64,000 nt of DNA, taken from Apus apus (taxonomy: Eukaryota > Chordata > Aves > Apodiformes > Apodidae). Below the pieces are notes generated by a model that was given only the letters and a program-made list of their open reading frames with translations, did not search any database and was not told the DNA's origin. Shown here piece by piece: positions 47,391 through 60,289 of this stretch. The DNA lies in assembly GCF_020740795.1 (NCBI RefSeq), contig NC_067282.1, forward strand, positions 169,848,274 through 169,912,273, in the 5' to 3' direction. Both the position numbers and the translations under genes were made by a program. Each line of letters opens with the position of its first letter. Position 1 is the first letter of the stretch.

Positions 47391-50300
47391 AAAGTAAAGG
47401 TAAATTATCAAAACATGTTGATCTCTTGAGAAGATAAGGCTTCTGAGTAAAAATTCAACTATCATAGCATTAGTTTTACTGTAACAACATCAGTGGAATA
47501 TAACAGATCCTACACACGCACTTCTAGGGAGCTAATAGCAGCGGAGAGGAACTTGTTTGACAACATGACCATTCATAGTGACCATCAACATCAGGTGCAA
47601 TACCCAACTGCTTCATACTCTTTAGAGAGAAAGCTGTAAATGTGTAAAAGTTTGCTATGCAGATTAGCATGGAGAGATAAATAAACTTCCTCATTTTTTT
47701 ATGTATTACATATTTTTATGTATCCTCATGAAAATTTGAATATTTTGTTTGCTGCTGCAGAGCAAAATCCCAAAAAATCTACATGAGAGGGTAACTGAAG
47801 GATCAACAGAATATCTCAGCCATGAAACATGACAATCTTTGAACACATCTCCAGTTGAGAAGAAACATTTGCTTGGGAAACAAACCCAAAAGGTAACCTT
47901 GAGGAATCAAATCTTCCACAAAGAGGCCTTTTCATTTCCTATCTTTCCCCAAGCACTGTGATGTGAAGTCTTTGAAATGACAGTAGCTGCAAAATACAAG
48001 AACCCAGGCAGAGAACATGCCCTAGAGACATGCTGTGGTTCCAGCAGTTGTGAAGAAGACATTGGCTTGCAAAACAGCACCCAACTCCACACCTCTGCTA
48101 TAAGCAGCACATGGCAGAAGGCAAAGACCATTCCCAAAAAGCCAGCCATCCACAAGGAATGCACCTGACAGTAACTTGTGTGAGAATATCTATCAGTTGT
48201 ATAAATGCCGTTCATACAACTCACAGATTAAAACAAAATTGCTTTGGCTGTTCATCTATAAGCATAAAGCATCCTGGAATTAGGTGCCTCACTAAACTCT
48301 GGCCATCACATGTTTGTTCTCAAACATTGCCCTTTCTTCTGAGTGTTGTATATTTTAACCAGAAAAAGACACTGAGGTCCAGTTTTCTTTGAGAGGAGAT
48401 TCAGAATATGACAACTTCTACTTTTGAAAGTAGATTGCTTTAGACACCTCTGAGCCTTGTTCTAAATATAAATCACCCATGCAGTATGCTTGTCAGCTTA
48501 GGCCAGACATGTCATACAAGGGTTGGTTGGTTTTTGTTGTTTTTTTTCACCTAGAGATAAGCAAACCTTAATGTAGAAACTTGAAAAACAACCAGACTAC
48601 TGTCATCTTCAGTTGAGAGAAAGAAACAGAAGCACTGTGCTTAAACCCTTCTCTCATATATGGCTCATAAAATGTCAAGACTGCCATTTTCTTCTCCTGA
48701 AGTGATTTTGAGGATAATTTCCATTTTGATACAGATCCCAGGGAAGTAGATGGAACATCCTGTCATTGTTTTTTTCATAGCAGAAGAAGGACCTGATGTG
48801 AGACTGACTCATCAGCACCAGACATGATGGCAAACACGGAAGTCTCTGTGCCTTGAATGGGAATGGAATGCTCAGTACCAGCACAGTCCTGGTAGATCTT
48901 CAAACAAGTGTGCTCTTTATCCAGCTCTAATTAGGAAACACAGCTTTGCTGTGCTGTTCCCAGTGATATTGCACAATGTAAACCAAATTACCTGTCTAAA
49001 ATCTGTGTATTTAAAACCTGTTTCAAATCAGTGATGTGTTGTCCACTTCTTAATCATTGGTTCATAGCACATATAATCAGTGCTTGTAAAAAATTTAGCT
49101 TTGTATCTTTAAGGATTGCATGTTTCCTTTGAAGCTGATGCTGATTTCAGCAGGCCCTGGGCAAGAATAACAGAAGTCTTGCAAGCCTCCATAGAGCTCC
49201 CTCCTCAGCATTGCTGTGGAGACAGGATCTTTGCACATCCCTGACAAGCCCTAACCTTTTCTCCCACCCTTAGCTCTCTGTGACTTTGCCCCCTTGGGTT
49301 GTGATTTCTCCATATTTTCATTTTTGAGGCTTCTCAGACTTTGATGCTGTTATAGACAGTACTGGAAGCCAGGAGCAGAGGAAGAATGTGGTAAGGAGAA
49401 GGATGTGATGAGATTGAGAGGGAAATTAGGGAATTCAGTGCCTGCCATGGTCCGGCAGTACTGAGTGCACAGTGTGGAAGGGGAAATGTGGACTGACATA
49501 ATAGATAGACATGCTTTTGGAAGAGGGGACTCTTTGTGGGTAAGCAGACTTTATACTACAGTTAAGGTTTCTTATTCAATTTAGTGATACCAAGGAATTT
49601 TTGTAGGTTCCTGCAGATTTTTTCACAACATATGGAGTACCCTTTTCATATTAATATGAATGAATCCAGCAGGCACAAAATAACTTACTCAAAAAGAAAT
49701 TATGACCTTGACTGCAGAAGAATGGATTGAGATCCTAAACACTACAAGCTGTGAAAATGTGCTGGTGAGACTCATTCTCACTCTTCATGTGAAGGAAATG
49801 AGGTATTTGGATCTCCAGGAATCTCCAGTCACACATGAGTGACATAAAAAGTTGACAGCTCTTCTTGGTAATTCAGATCTTCCTCTAAGTTTTGTCTTTC
49901 TAGACCATCTGTCAAAAAGATACAAACCCTGCACATCTAACAAGATGGTGAGAGCAGTTACAGCCGTAGACAAGAAATTAGTCAAGACTGTGCAGCCTGG
50001 TGACGCTGATCTCCTCTCTGTTACCATTTCTTTCACCTTGCAAGCTTTCCTAATCAATGCCCTTTTATCAGAGTCTTGTCCTTGTTCTGTATTTGAAGAT
50101 CAGCTGAGATATCCTTAGTGTAACCAATCTATCAGCCGGATCTAGATTAACCATTCTATTTTCAGCCCTCAGGCATTTTTCTCATTAGACAGCTGAAGAG
50201 CAGCTTCTGAACCTAGACTGCCTCTTCAAAGTTCACCTTGCACAACAGCATCTCAACTGCAAGTGAGAGAAAAGGATACAAGAAAAAGCAGCTATTGTCA

Positions 50301-51530
50301 GAAATTGAGAGAGCTACAAAAGTGGGTCATGAGAGTATTTTACAACAGAAGCTCTAAATCTAGGAAATGGGTCAAAATGTAAATTATCCCAGAACTCTCA
50401 GCATCTAGTGGGGACAAGTGTCCATCTGCACACTGATTTCAAAGCTGTTTCGACATGCAGATTCACATTTTAAGTTCAAATGGCTCTACAGTGATCACCT
50501 GTCCTGAAGTCCTGTATAATACAAGCCTTAGGGCTCACTAAAGAAAAATCCTTCTTCAGATCCCACATCAGTACTTGAAATAAAGCATATATTAGGAAAA
50601 AAAAAAGCAATTGTATTTCCAGTGGTGGAGAATTTATCATAAGTCCTGTGCATTGAACTTCAGTGACTATTCCCACTGTTACAGCACTTGGATTTTATTT
50701 CTGGTCTGAATTTGTCTAGCTTCAACTTCCAACAAATTAGTTCTAGTCTGAAGCACTTTGTGTCTGATTTGAGTGCCCTCTATTATCAAATTTCAACTCC
50801 CCACGAAGACTATCAAAGGCTCAGGCTTTCCACACATTCATGTTGCATATAATTTGTGTGTGGTCGGTAGAGAGAAAGTAAGATTTATGATGTATACCTT
50901 CAATTAAAAAAATAATATTTCAAGATCAATTAATAAAATATTGTAGCATATATGCATTTTTTTTCAGAATGAAGATTGGCAGCCCTCACTCCTGGACTGC
51001 ACAGGTCAGGTTTTGCATGCGGCCTGCAATTTGTATTGTAATTGCCACTGTGTGGAGCAACCTGACATTGATTGCAAAAAAATGGTTGTTGTGATTCTTG
51101 ATAAAAATAACACACGCAAAAAGAAATAAAAATGCAAAAAACAACAACCCAAAACCTTTGTCAAATTTGCCTGACTACTAGTTTATATTTCAGCAGCCAT
51201 AGCAGAAAATAAATATGTTACTTGGAAAGTAGCAATAGAGACACAAATCTTGCCTCCCAAAGCTATAAGCCATTTCTCTCTGAGCATAACCTCATTTATT
51301 TTTGTAACCCTTACCTCAGTTTCAAAAGACATGTGTGATATTGTAGCTAATTTTATCCTGATATCAAAGCTAATTTATTTTTCCTTTACATGGAGCATCA
51401 GGTAGCTGGAAAAACTATTTTATTTGCATAGAGCCGTGGCAAAAGTGCTCACAATATCCTGCATGTGTACAAGGTGTTTTCTCTGCAACTTAAAACCAAC
51501 TGATTCCATTCTGTGCTTCACTTTTTTCAG

Positions 51531-52050
51531 GCCTGATCTTACTCCCTTTTACTCTGTCAGGGGTACTATGCCACTCTTCCTAGTGACAGCAGCATTGAAC
51601 GTTTTAGGCGCTACTTTAAAATATGCCCGAGAGAAGCACTTTGCAGCCTCTCTCAGAGACCAAAACAGCTACAAAAAATACAAGGAAGAGTGAAACCAAG
51701 CCTAGTAGGATAATTTGTGTAACTGTGTTAATAGAATTGGATCTTCTGAAATGCCTTTGGATTCTTGTGGATTAAGTGAGTTATCCTCAGGACAACGTAA
51801 GTGACTAGTAGAGATTTCTAAAATTTCTTTTAAAATTTTCTAGATTATTCCAAAATCCTTTTGACAGTGCAAAGGTAAATTAAAGAGTGAGTAAATTCAC
51901 TTTTTTGATGCTCATGGCTGAACAGTGGAAAATACATAAATTCTGTATTGCCTAAGTTAAGAGTTTAGATGTATTTTTCTTTAATCAGTTTACTTCACAA
52001 GTGAAATAAAATTTTTGTTTGTACAAAATAAAGGATCTGTTTAATATCTA
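51531..52050 (+). other. Candidate terminal exon of an unrecognised small-protein gene
   Basis: A pyrimidine-rich acceptor (CTTCACTTTTTTCAG at 51516..51530) is followed by one base and 53 open codons to TGA at 51691..51693. A 3' UTR-like stretch follows, with AATAAA at 52005..52010 and 52027..52032. The translated end shows a hydrophobic segment (MPLFLVTAALNVLGATL) followed by a charged tail ending SYKKYKEE, as in single-pass small membrane proteins. The frame also contains three CpGs in about 60 bp, although the surrounding DNA is CpG-poor. An internal ATG at 51568 with A at -3 could start a 41-residue peptide. I do not recognise the protein and see no confident upstream exon. It could be a decayed retrocopy or chance. 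Confidence 0.35.
51568..51693 (+). CDS. Possible 41-residue membrane micropeptide ORF
   Basis: This is the portion of the candidate exon from its internal ATG to the stop. It is predicted to hold one transmembrane helix (about residues 2-17) followed by a tail with KYAREKHF and a Lys/Glu-rich end. The ATG has A at -3. No family is recognised, and a chance ORF cannot be ruled out. Confidence 0.2.
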   Translation: MPLFLVTAALNVLGATLKYAREKHFAASLRDQNSYKKYKEE

Positions 52051-53459
52051 TTCTATGTGATATTTAATATATCACAGTCATTATGAAGGTGTTGAGAGTA
52101 AAGGCATAAAATGTGTGTTTTATTTATATAAATGATGTAACTATGTAACAGGATTATGTACATTAAAAAGATTACAGCCAATGAGAGGAAAGCAAATCTT
52201 TCCAAACAGCACAGTGCCCAGCAGAATGTAAATTAGAATGCATTTAAGTAGATACTGTGGCTTTGTGGAGTTTTTTCCCATTGTTTTTGAAAAAATATAT
52301 AACTCTGAGGTATTTTTAGGTAAATAGAAGTACCAGGATACATGAAAATTATTTTCTGTAGGTTTATGTAAACTAAGAACAACCCAAAGGGGCAGCAGCT
52401 GGAAAAATAGTGAATATTTACCCTCCATGCTCCCAGAAGCATTTGCTGATGCAGAATAAAAGAAGAGTGAAATTAAAAACCAAATGCGTCAGAGGTGCAA
52501 AATCACTTAACACCAACGTTGCTTGCCAGTGTTCGTGGACATGAATGAGACCAGACAGGGTACACTGAGGCCACTTCAAGTAACTTCACACAACTGTGGC
52601 AGTGAGGAAGAACCTCACAGATGTTATAAGCATTATTTATGACTTTATTGAGACCTTTCTGCACAGCCAGCAGAGAGGTTAATATCAATGGGAGTTAGGT
52701 TTGCAAGTATCCACAGGTGGACTGGGGAAACATGAATGGAAGGAAAATACATGAAGAAGGGAAACAAATGTGCTTATTACAAAAATGACAAGTGCATTTC
52801 AGAGCAGGTAGTTACAAATTAATGATGTGATATTGGCTCTACAGGCCTTTACTGGGAAATAAAAACAACAGTGTCCTGATTGCTCAGGCCTTTTCTCTTC
52901 CTGTCAATGGACCAGGTATCAGCAGAGCCTCAGATCCAGAAAGGCACCAGCATCTGTTTGACTCCCCACCAGGGCTTGTCACACCCTGAGGCAAGGCTGA
53001 GAGCAGAATGGAGCACAGGGCACACTAATACATCAGCAGGGGTACTTGTCACATCAGAAAAAGATCCATAGGTCTCCTAAAGGAGTCTCATGCTTGTTCT
53101 TAGTGGGTCTGAGTGCTTCTGATTGAGCCTGGCCAGGTCTAACGAGGCTTGACAGGGAAGTAGGGCCCTCAGGGGTCTCTGGTGGTATTCTGGCAGATAT
53201 GCACAGAAAGTCTCTGGGATAAAGACCAATATATAGCTGGGAATTTCGGTCTTGAGGTGTGCAGCTTCAGGAGATTAAAAACAGGTACCTTCCCTTGTAG
53301 TGCACAGACCATGCTATGTCCCATCTGGCTCTGCAAGTATAATGTATGAGGAAATTTCAAAAAAGGGTTTAAAGGAAAAGGTTGGTTTGTTCTTGTTTAG
53401 GACAGAGGTATCTTCCATCTTGTGTTTCAAGGGTGACATAAAATACGAGTCTGCAAATC
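52051..53459. other. Intergenic, no gene seen
   Basis: Ordinary AT-rich DNA between the candidate exon and a CR1 tail, with frames below 100 codons and nothing recognised. Confidence 0.55.
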
Positions 53460-53680
53460 AAAAACATATTTAGGAAGAAATTCTTCACTGTGAGGGTGGT
53501 GAGACACTGGAGCAGACTGCCCAGAAGAGCTGTAAATGTCCACTCCCTGGAAGCGTTCAAGGCTAGGTTAGAAGTGGTCCAACGTGGTCTAGTGGGAGGT
53601 GTCCCTGCCCATGCAGGGGGGTTGGATCTACATGATCTTTAAGGTCCCTTCCAATCCAAACCATTCTATGATTCTATGAT
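53460..53680 (+). mobile_element. CR1 LINE 3' end
   Basis: The plus-strand fragment starts in the ORF2 C-terminal region (TTAGGAAGAAATTCTTCACT, then GAGACACTGGAGCAG). It continues through GTCTAGTGGGAGGTGTCCCT and the 3' UTR, and ends with CCATTCTATGATTCTATGAT. It is well preserved and therefore younger than the fragment at 6985. The element is 5'-truncated and non-autonomous. Confidence 0.95.
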
Positions 53681-55520
53681 CTCCAAATATAGCTCTGCTG
53701 TTGGCTTGGAAGTTGTTTGTGACACTAGAAAATGGCTTCCAGCGCAATATGGGTGACATAATGAAATGTCTTCCCTCTGAAAAGGTAGCAGATCCTCACA
53801 GAATTAAATCTCCAAGTTTAGAACAAAGTTAGCAACCCTTTTTAAAGCAGTTCTTAGCATACACCCTTGATACAATTGTACATTTCTTTTAAACTAATGA
53901 GAGGTTTCCAGTAGGCTAACCTGGAAGTCTGATATCACAGCATATATTTAGCTGGATGTATTTTCTTCAGTAAAGCTGCCAGTTTATTCATTAGCCCTGC
54001 CTTCACAAACCAACAGTCATTTGTTAAAACCTTAACTTTCTATTTTTGTGCATGAAGTTTCTGCCAACATTTCTGAAGACTGCTATCTCTCTCATCTGTC
54101 TTTTTCAGACTAGGCATACTGCATCTAAAGTTTGAGGTAGGTTTTCTGGGACGAGTTATCTGGGACATTTCATCTAATTTAAACCTACTCTTCCAGTCTT
54201 ATTATTGTCTTTGTACAATACCATGTAAATACTTAATAACAGTTCTATATGCATAAGCAAAACATCATCAGCCATTTCCCTGTTACAATATCAATTTTGT
54301 AAAAGACTTACAGTTCTCCAGGCTGTTTAGCCTGTGCTCATTATTTAAATGTGCTCCAATTGCAGACTGATACACGCATTCACCACTTCTATGCACTGCT
54401 TCTGTGCATAGAGCTGTTACTGCTTCAGAGCAGCTGGTCATGCATGATTATAAGCAGATACAGCTCTACTTTCATCCTGTCTACAATCTTGATGTATCTG
54501 TCCTCTGCTGAAAACGAGTAATGCGGCTTCATGACAATTCAAGTGTCATCACACTGTGTTAACAAGGCCTTCATATCAGAGGCAGGAGGAAATGTGTTGA
54601 CACCTTGTTTACAACCACCCTCTGTGGACATCAAGTACTGACTGTCCTTTCACTCACATCTATTTTACATTGGTGCAATTCCACCAGGTTTACAGGTACT
54701 GTTCCTTGATAGCCATCTGAGAAGAGAATCAGCTTTGGAATTTGCCAAGTCTGCTCATTCTGGAATTGAATGTTGGTTTAAGATCTCAGACTTGCAGAAT
54801 GGTTTGAATGTCATTGTGCATAATAGTGTAGTTTTAAATTTAAAACAAAACAGAACAGTTTAAATGTGTGATAATAAATATTAAAGCATAATAAAGCATA
54901 AACTTGATATTCACTGAACCATTATTTTTTTTTCATCTCTGAGTGCTTAAGGCTAGCAATTTGGTCTGGCATTCAAATGTGGGCTAGTGATTTCAGTTTT
55001 AAATCCCTGGTATGTCATTTATTTTATGTCACATATTTTTAGATTGAGACTTAAAAGAATTATTTTTTTTCTCAGTGTTCAAAATCTGTTCTGTTTTTAA
55101 AGTATCATCATATTGAGTGAGATGCATCTAGAAAGAAGAAGCAAAAATATAGATTCCTCTGTATCTCTGGTGTCACTGCTGTCACAATCTTTAGTTTCAA
55201 CCCCCATCAAGACACACCCACTACCTGATAACCACCTGCTTATGGTCTTTTGCTTCGCAGTTGATCCCAGACAGACTGGTGGTACCCACTTAATTGCCTT
55301 CAGTACCATCCCCCACTCCAGCCTTTGAGGTTTCTGTCTTTCCTCTTTCAGACATTGTGTTTGCCAATCACAGTAATCTTTTATTTCCCTGCTTGCAAGT
55401 GTCCTCCTCTCTCCTATGCTAACTTTCCAAATTCCATCTGCTCTTCTCAGCCCTTCTTCACTCTTCTGCTTTCATCAGGTGTGTTCCTCTGCATTATTTT
55501 CCCTCCTTCTTTTTTACTAC
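53681..55520. other. Intergenic, no gene seen
   Basis: Ordinary AT-rich DNA between a CR1 tail and LTR copy 2. A pyrimidine-rich stretch at about 55330..55520 yields a Phe/Ser/Leu-rich frame of 131 codons that runs into the LTR. It is not a gene. Confidence 0.55.
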
Positions 55521-56582
55521 TGTCATGGTTCTTTGTCTCTCTGTCTCCTGGCTGGCTCAGCATTAATGCCGTGGTTTGGGCCCAACACAAAAACAAAGGT
55601 ACAGCCCCATGGCTGCTCACTCAGCTCCCCCCAGCTCACCCACCACACACACACTCTGGGATGAGGAGGACAAAGCTCATGGGTCGAGACAAAGGACAAG
55701 GAGGGTGCTTCACTGATTAAGGTCCCGGGCAAAACAGACTCAACTTGGGGAAAAAATAATAATTTAATCTCACACTAATCAAACACACACAGGACACAGA
55801 CAACACACAGAGCAGGGCTTGCATATGTTACCCCACCCCTCCCTTCTTCCCGGGCCCAAATCACTTTGTTCCCGGTTTCTCTCCCTCCTTCCCCCCAGAG
55901 GCACAGGGGGACAGGGGAGGGGGTTTAGAGTCAGTTCACAGGCTGGTGGTTCCTGCTGCTCCTTCCTCCTCAGGAAGAAGGATTCCTTACAGTCCTTCCC
56001 TGCTTCCCCACTGGGTCCCTCCCATGGGAGAGAGTCCTCCACAAACCTCTCCTTCATGAGTCCTTCCCACGAGGTCCGGAGCTGCTCCAGCCTGGGCTTC
56101 CCACAGAGTCACGGGCTGCTTCGGGAACAAACTCCCCTGGCACCGGGGTCTTCCACAGCTGCACAATCAGAGTCCACTGGCAGCAAATCCTCTGGCCACA
56201 AAGTCCGAGTCCACTGGCCAAGTTCACCCCTGCTGGTGCCTTCAGGGAATGTTCCACCATGTTCCTCCATGAGTGCAGGGGGACAGCTGCCATCTCGCCA
56301 TGGGTTGCAGGGAAAGTTCTGCTTGGGCACCTTCTTCCCCTTCTTCCTCACCAACCACCAGCACCGCTCTCCTTCCCCAGCACCGCTCTTCTCCCCTAAG
56401 TGCTTCTCTGCTCAGGTGTTATGCTGAGTCTTTTGTATGTTAATCGCTGAGGTGCATCTATTGTCCCTCTAATGGCTCCTTGGCTGGGTTTGGAGCAGGG
56501 GGAGCTTCTCAGCTTCTTACCTGAGCCACTCCTGTGGCCCTTCCCCTGCCACCAAAAAAACCCACCAAACCAAATCAGAACA
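55521..56582 (-). mobile_element. Solo LTR of the same endogenous retrovirus family, copy 2 (inverted)
   Basis: On the minus strand the unit starts TGTTCTGATTTG at 56582 and ends CCATGACA at 55521. It aligns end to end with copy 1 apart from about 46 bp extra near its 3' terminus. It is flanked by ACTAC (55516..55520) and ACCAC (56583..56587), a likely 5-bp target duplication with one change, which supports the outer boundary. No internal retroviral sequence adjoins it. The insertion sits beside a CCAT/CTAT microsatellite. Confidence 0.85.
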
Positions 56583-56587
56583 ACCAC

Positions 56588-56642
56588 ATCCATCTATCCA
56601 TCTGTCTCTCTATCTATCTATCCATCCATCCATCCATCCATC
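56588..56642. repeat. (ATCC/ATCT)n tetranucleotide microsatellite
   Basis: CATCTATC units pass into four or more CATC units, directly beside LTR copy 2. A frame through it (SIYPSIHPSI-type) is a repeat artefact. Confidence 0.9.
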
Positions 56643-57335
56643 TCACTGTTCCAGTATGGCTCTGGAGAGGAACTGTAACACTCGCTTCTTCCCATAGGAT
56701 TCTCTTGATTCTTCTAATTAAAAGGAGTCAAGGAGGATGGGAAGAACTGTAATCTCCAGTAGCATGATTGCATCAGCCTCATCTTTTCTGCACTGTAATA
56801 CTTCTATTATTTTAATCTGACTTATATAAACCGTGACTGGTAATCTAATCTTTCTTGCACATCTTGCCAACACAATCATCCCCTCATTATGATCCCTGCT
56901 GTTGGTTTCCCTGTCCTTTCATTCTACTACAGAAAAGCTCATCTCACTCTTGCTTTTGTTTCATTTTGCCCCTTCTCTTGTTGCTCCCCTATAGTGGCAT
57001 AGTTGAAAGGAAATTATTTCCACCAGCTCCTACTTTGGGGGGGGAGGAAGTGCTTTTCCACTTCTCCATGTCCAGCCAGGAATGCCAAGTGAGGAATCTG
57101 CACAGCTCTTACTGTAGCCTTCTACTCCTGTGCCCAGCAGCTGCTGAGCTGTGCTCACCCCTTTGCCAGCCCCTCCTCCACAGCCGGCTTTGCCATGCAG
57201 GACGGCTCCTCCTGCCTCCGAAACTCCTTGCTGCCCTCGGGCATCGCAACCAGCAGTTCACTCATGGCTCAGGGGACTGAAAATATCTGCTTACATATAA
57301 ATACGTACACAGACACACGCTCACATATATAAACA

Positions 57336-57358
57336 TGTGTGTGTGTGTATATATATAT
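57336..57358. repeat. (GT)n(AT)n microsatellite
   Basis: Seven GT dinucleotides run into five AT dinucleotides. Confidence 0.85.
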
Positions 57359-60268
57359 TTCCATGTGTTGATGTAGATATATAAATGTGTACTAATAAAC
57401 TCTCGCATGGAAGCAACTGATGTCCTGGTTCACTCTTTTTTCTCCATGGGGCATGTCAACGTGCTTGTTTGAAGTGCAGGTGTGGCACACCAGTTTTATC
57501 TGCATGTTTCAAATCTTTATTGGATGAAAATTACACTTTTGCATGTGAGTATTTGCATCATACAGACTTGGCTATAGCTAATTTTTCCATTCCCTCTCCA
57601 TGTCGTGGATTTCCCTCAGTCCTTACATTCTTTGAGGCAGGGCTTGGCTTTTCATGCCTGTGGGCAGCCTTAAGAGGCTCCAAATCCTACTGGTGTTGGC
57701 AAAATAAGTTTTTAAAATAAAATATTCCTAAAAATATAACCTTCAAGAAGAATTAATGCAGATGGCTTCTTGGGTCCCAGACTTTTCAGAACACTCACTA
57801 CTACATGAAAAAATAAAGCCCAGCTGAATATATTACAAGTATGTTAAATACAGCTTTAAAATTGTTGTGCTGTGGCCAGCACGCTGTAATTTTTCACAGG
57901 CGTTGCTGTGCTGTGGGAAACAAGGAAGAACATAGATGAGCATTTCTTTGTGCAGGAGGCTGGGTGTTTCTCAGCAGCTCTGTCCTCTAGGCTGCTTGCT
58001 CACAAGCTTGACTTCTTGCCTGAGGCCGGCAAGAGGCAAGTCTCTTTCTCCTGTGTTTCTTGCTTTTGCTCTCCCACAACTCTACAAATCCACTGAGGAG
58101 CTCCACCCCTGCATTCTCACGCTTCTTAATGTGACTATAAACAGCACCTTATTCTCTGCCAAATCAAGTTATCTGCATAGGTCATTTCAACCTAACTTTT
58201 ATGCCAATCCCATTTGAATTCAGCCAGAATGCTGGCAACAATCTTTTCCTTTCCTTGGATTGCAGGAATGCTGCCCAAAAAGTATCTACTATTTCAGAAA
58301 CAAGAAATGACTTCATGTTAGAAGCCAAATCTTTAAAGGGATGACTACACTGGGGAAACTGCTTGTGATTTTCCCTTGGCTGCACAGTCTTGAGTATTGT
58401 CTCCACTGGATCTTAATCCACCTGTGTCAAGGTTTCCGTATAAAATCCCTTGTGTAGCAAAAGTTGATATCACAATCAGTATCTCTTTTCATTGGCCAAA
58501 ATCCCAAGACAGACTAGGACTTGCCCAAGACAGCTTCTTAGAAGCCCATACCAGAGCTCTTTAGCTACCAAAGCCAGAAGGAGAAGTAAGCATCTATTTT
58601 AAAAAGACTAGTTCAGCTTTCCTGGGTATAACCCAGAGTTTGCAGGTACAACCCCATCATAACTGATTATTTCATGCTTCTTCAAAAAAGCCCCAACAAA
58701 TAAAATGACTCATTCCTGTTACCTCCAAAGCAGCCCTGTCATCAGAAGAGACACTCCCTTCTGGCAATGAGAGTCTGAATGGCTGCAGTTTAGTAACTGG
58801 GACACAGAACAAGCAGGGGGGCTCTGGGTAACAGGCGACTGTACACTTGACTTCCAAAGTAGCTTCTGCAGGGGCCAGAGAGTTGTGTGTTTCAACACTT
58901 GCAGTTCAAGCTAATACCAAGTAGGGCACTTTGACTACACCACTGAGATGCTGCACAGTTCTGCTCCTATCTCCTTACCCACTTGTGCTCATCAGCGTGT
59001 TTTTCCTTTTGCATCTGCCATCTCTATTTTAAATGGGCTGCCAGCCACGAGTGCCATTTTGTCTGACTTAACCTGCAAAGATCCCTGTGACTTTTTTATT
59101 ACACCAAGAGCCCAAACCAGATGGCTGCTAGCTTCTATTTTTTATATCCAATCCACTGCTGTAAATAATTAAAGGGAATCTACTAATGAGAATCAAGGAT
59201 AGCCCAGGTGACCTTTCCACCAATGCTTTTAAGGTTTTCAAACAATTAGGAACCACACTTTGTGCCTATAGTTAACTTGTACTATCAACTCTCCTTTTTC
59301 ATTTCTCTCCCCGCTTCACCTTTGCCACATGCTCCCCTTCTTCAAGGTTATTTAAAAGCCCTGAGGAAGGGAGAAAATGATAGCTTCTCACAGGTGTTTT
59401 TAGTACCCAGATGGGAGGAGGGGATCCTGGTTACAAACAAGGCTTGTGCTCTTATAATGCAAGTAAGCCAGGTAAAGCAATACTAGTGATAATAACACTG
59501 TATCAGAGAGACAGTGATATCTGGGTGCTGTTTTGGATGCTTCTGCTTTCTTTCAGGTATGAGCAATCTGAAGATGCCAAACAATTACAAGGTAATAACA
59601 TACGGTTATGAAGGGAAATTGTGGTGAGAACTCTAATAAAACAATCTTTCCAGGGATCTTTATGGCAGGGAGAACCAAAGGGTCAAAGCCAACCCACAGC
59701 CAGAAGACACAGGAGACACAGACATGCCTTGTACTATGGACAGGAAAACATTGTGTCCTCTCCAGGAAGCCCTTGCCATGGGGAAGGTCAGCAGAGACTA
59801 TGCACACAGATTGTCAGTGAACAAGAAAAAGGATTAGTTACGATAGCTGTACATTTGGATTTTTTCAGGGCTTAAATATGGAAAACTTTAGATAGGCTTA
59901 GTTGTTGGACCCTGACAGCCTGCTTCAGATAGAAGTTGCCAGTGTGACCTCCTCTGACCTCGCTGTCTAGCCGTATTGCACTCCATGACATCTTGAAGTG
60001 TTTCATAGGTGTGCAATAAGTCAAGGAACCTTAGGTGTTAAGTTTAGCTTCAGGACAGCTATCTGCTGTTCAAACAATTGATGCATGGTTATATTTCAGG
60101 TCTCAGAAACAACCAACCAAAAACTTGGCCATTGTTCAGATTAGTGGCCGGGATGTTAGACTGTTGGATTATACTGCTGATGTTTTGGCAGTAGGCTGAA
60201 GAAGGCAAAATTTAAGTGAAATTAAAAGAGATTGCCTGTTCAACTGACTGATACAATTATTTAAAGTG

Positions 60269-60289
60269 GGGAAAGAAAAAAAAAAAAAA
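60269..60289. repeat. A-rich tract
   Basis: An A run of about 14 follows GGGGAAAG and precedes ACAAACC. Confidence 0.75.

Larger units (their letters stand above)
41596..51530. other. Intergenic, no gene seen
   Basis: This stretch is AT-rich with homopolymers. Overlapping frames on both strands at 49785..50118 have no recognisable content. There is no transposon other than simple tracts. Confidence 0.55.

Noticed and set aside
49785..50118. Overlapping open frames on both strands (88-90 codons)
   Set aside because: I considered a decayed transposon or exon. No reverse-transcriptase or transposase motif and no convincing splice sites were seen.
56855..57280. 141-codon plus-strand frame rich in Leu, Ser and Cys
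   Set aside because: The pyrimidine-rich DNA yields Leu/Ser/Pro/Cys codons, and there is no recognisable family or gene structure.
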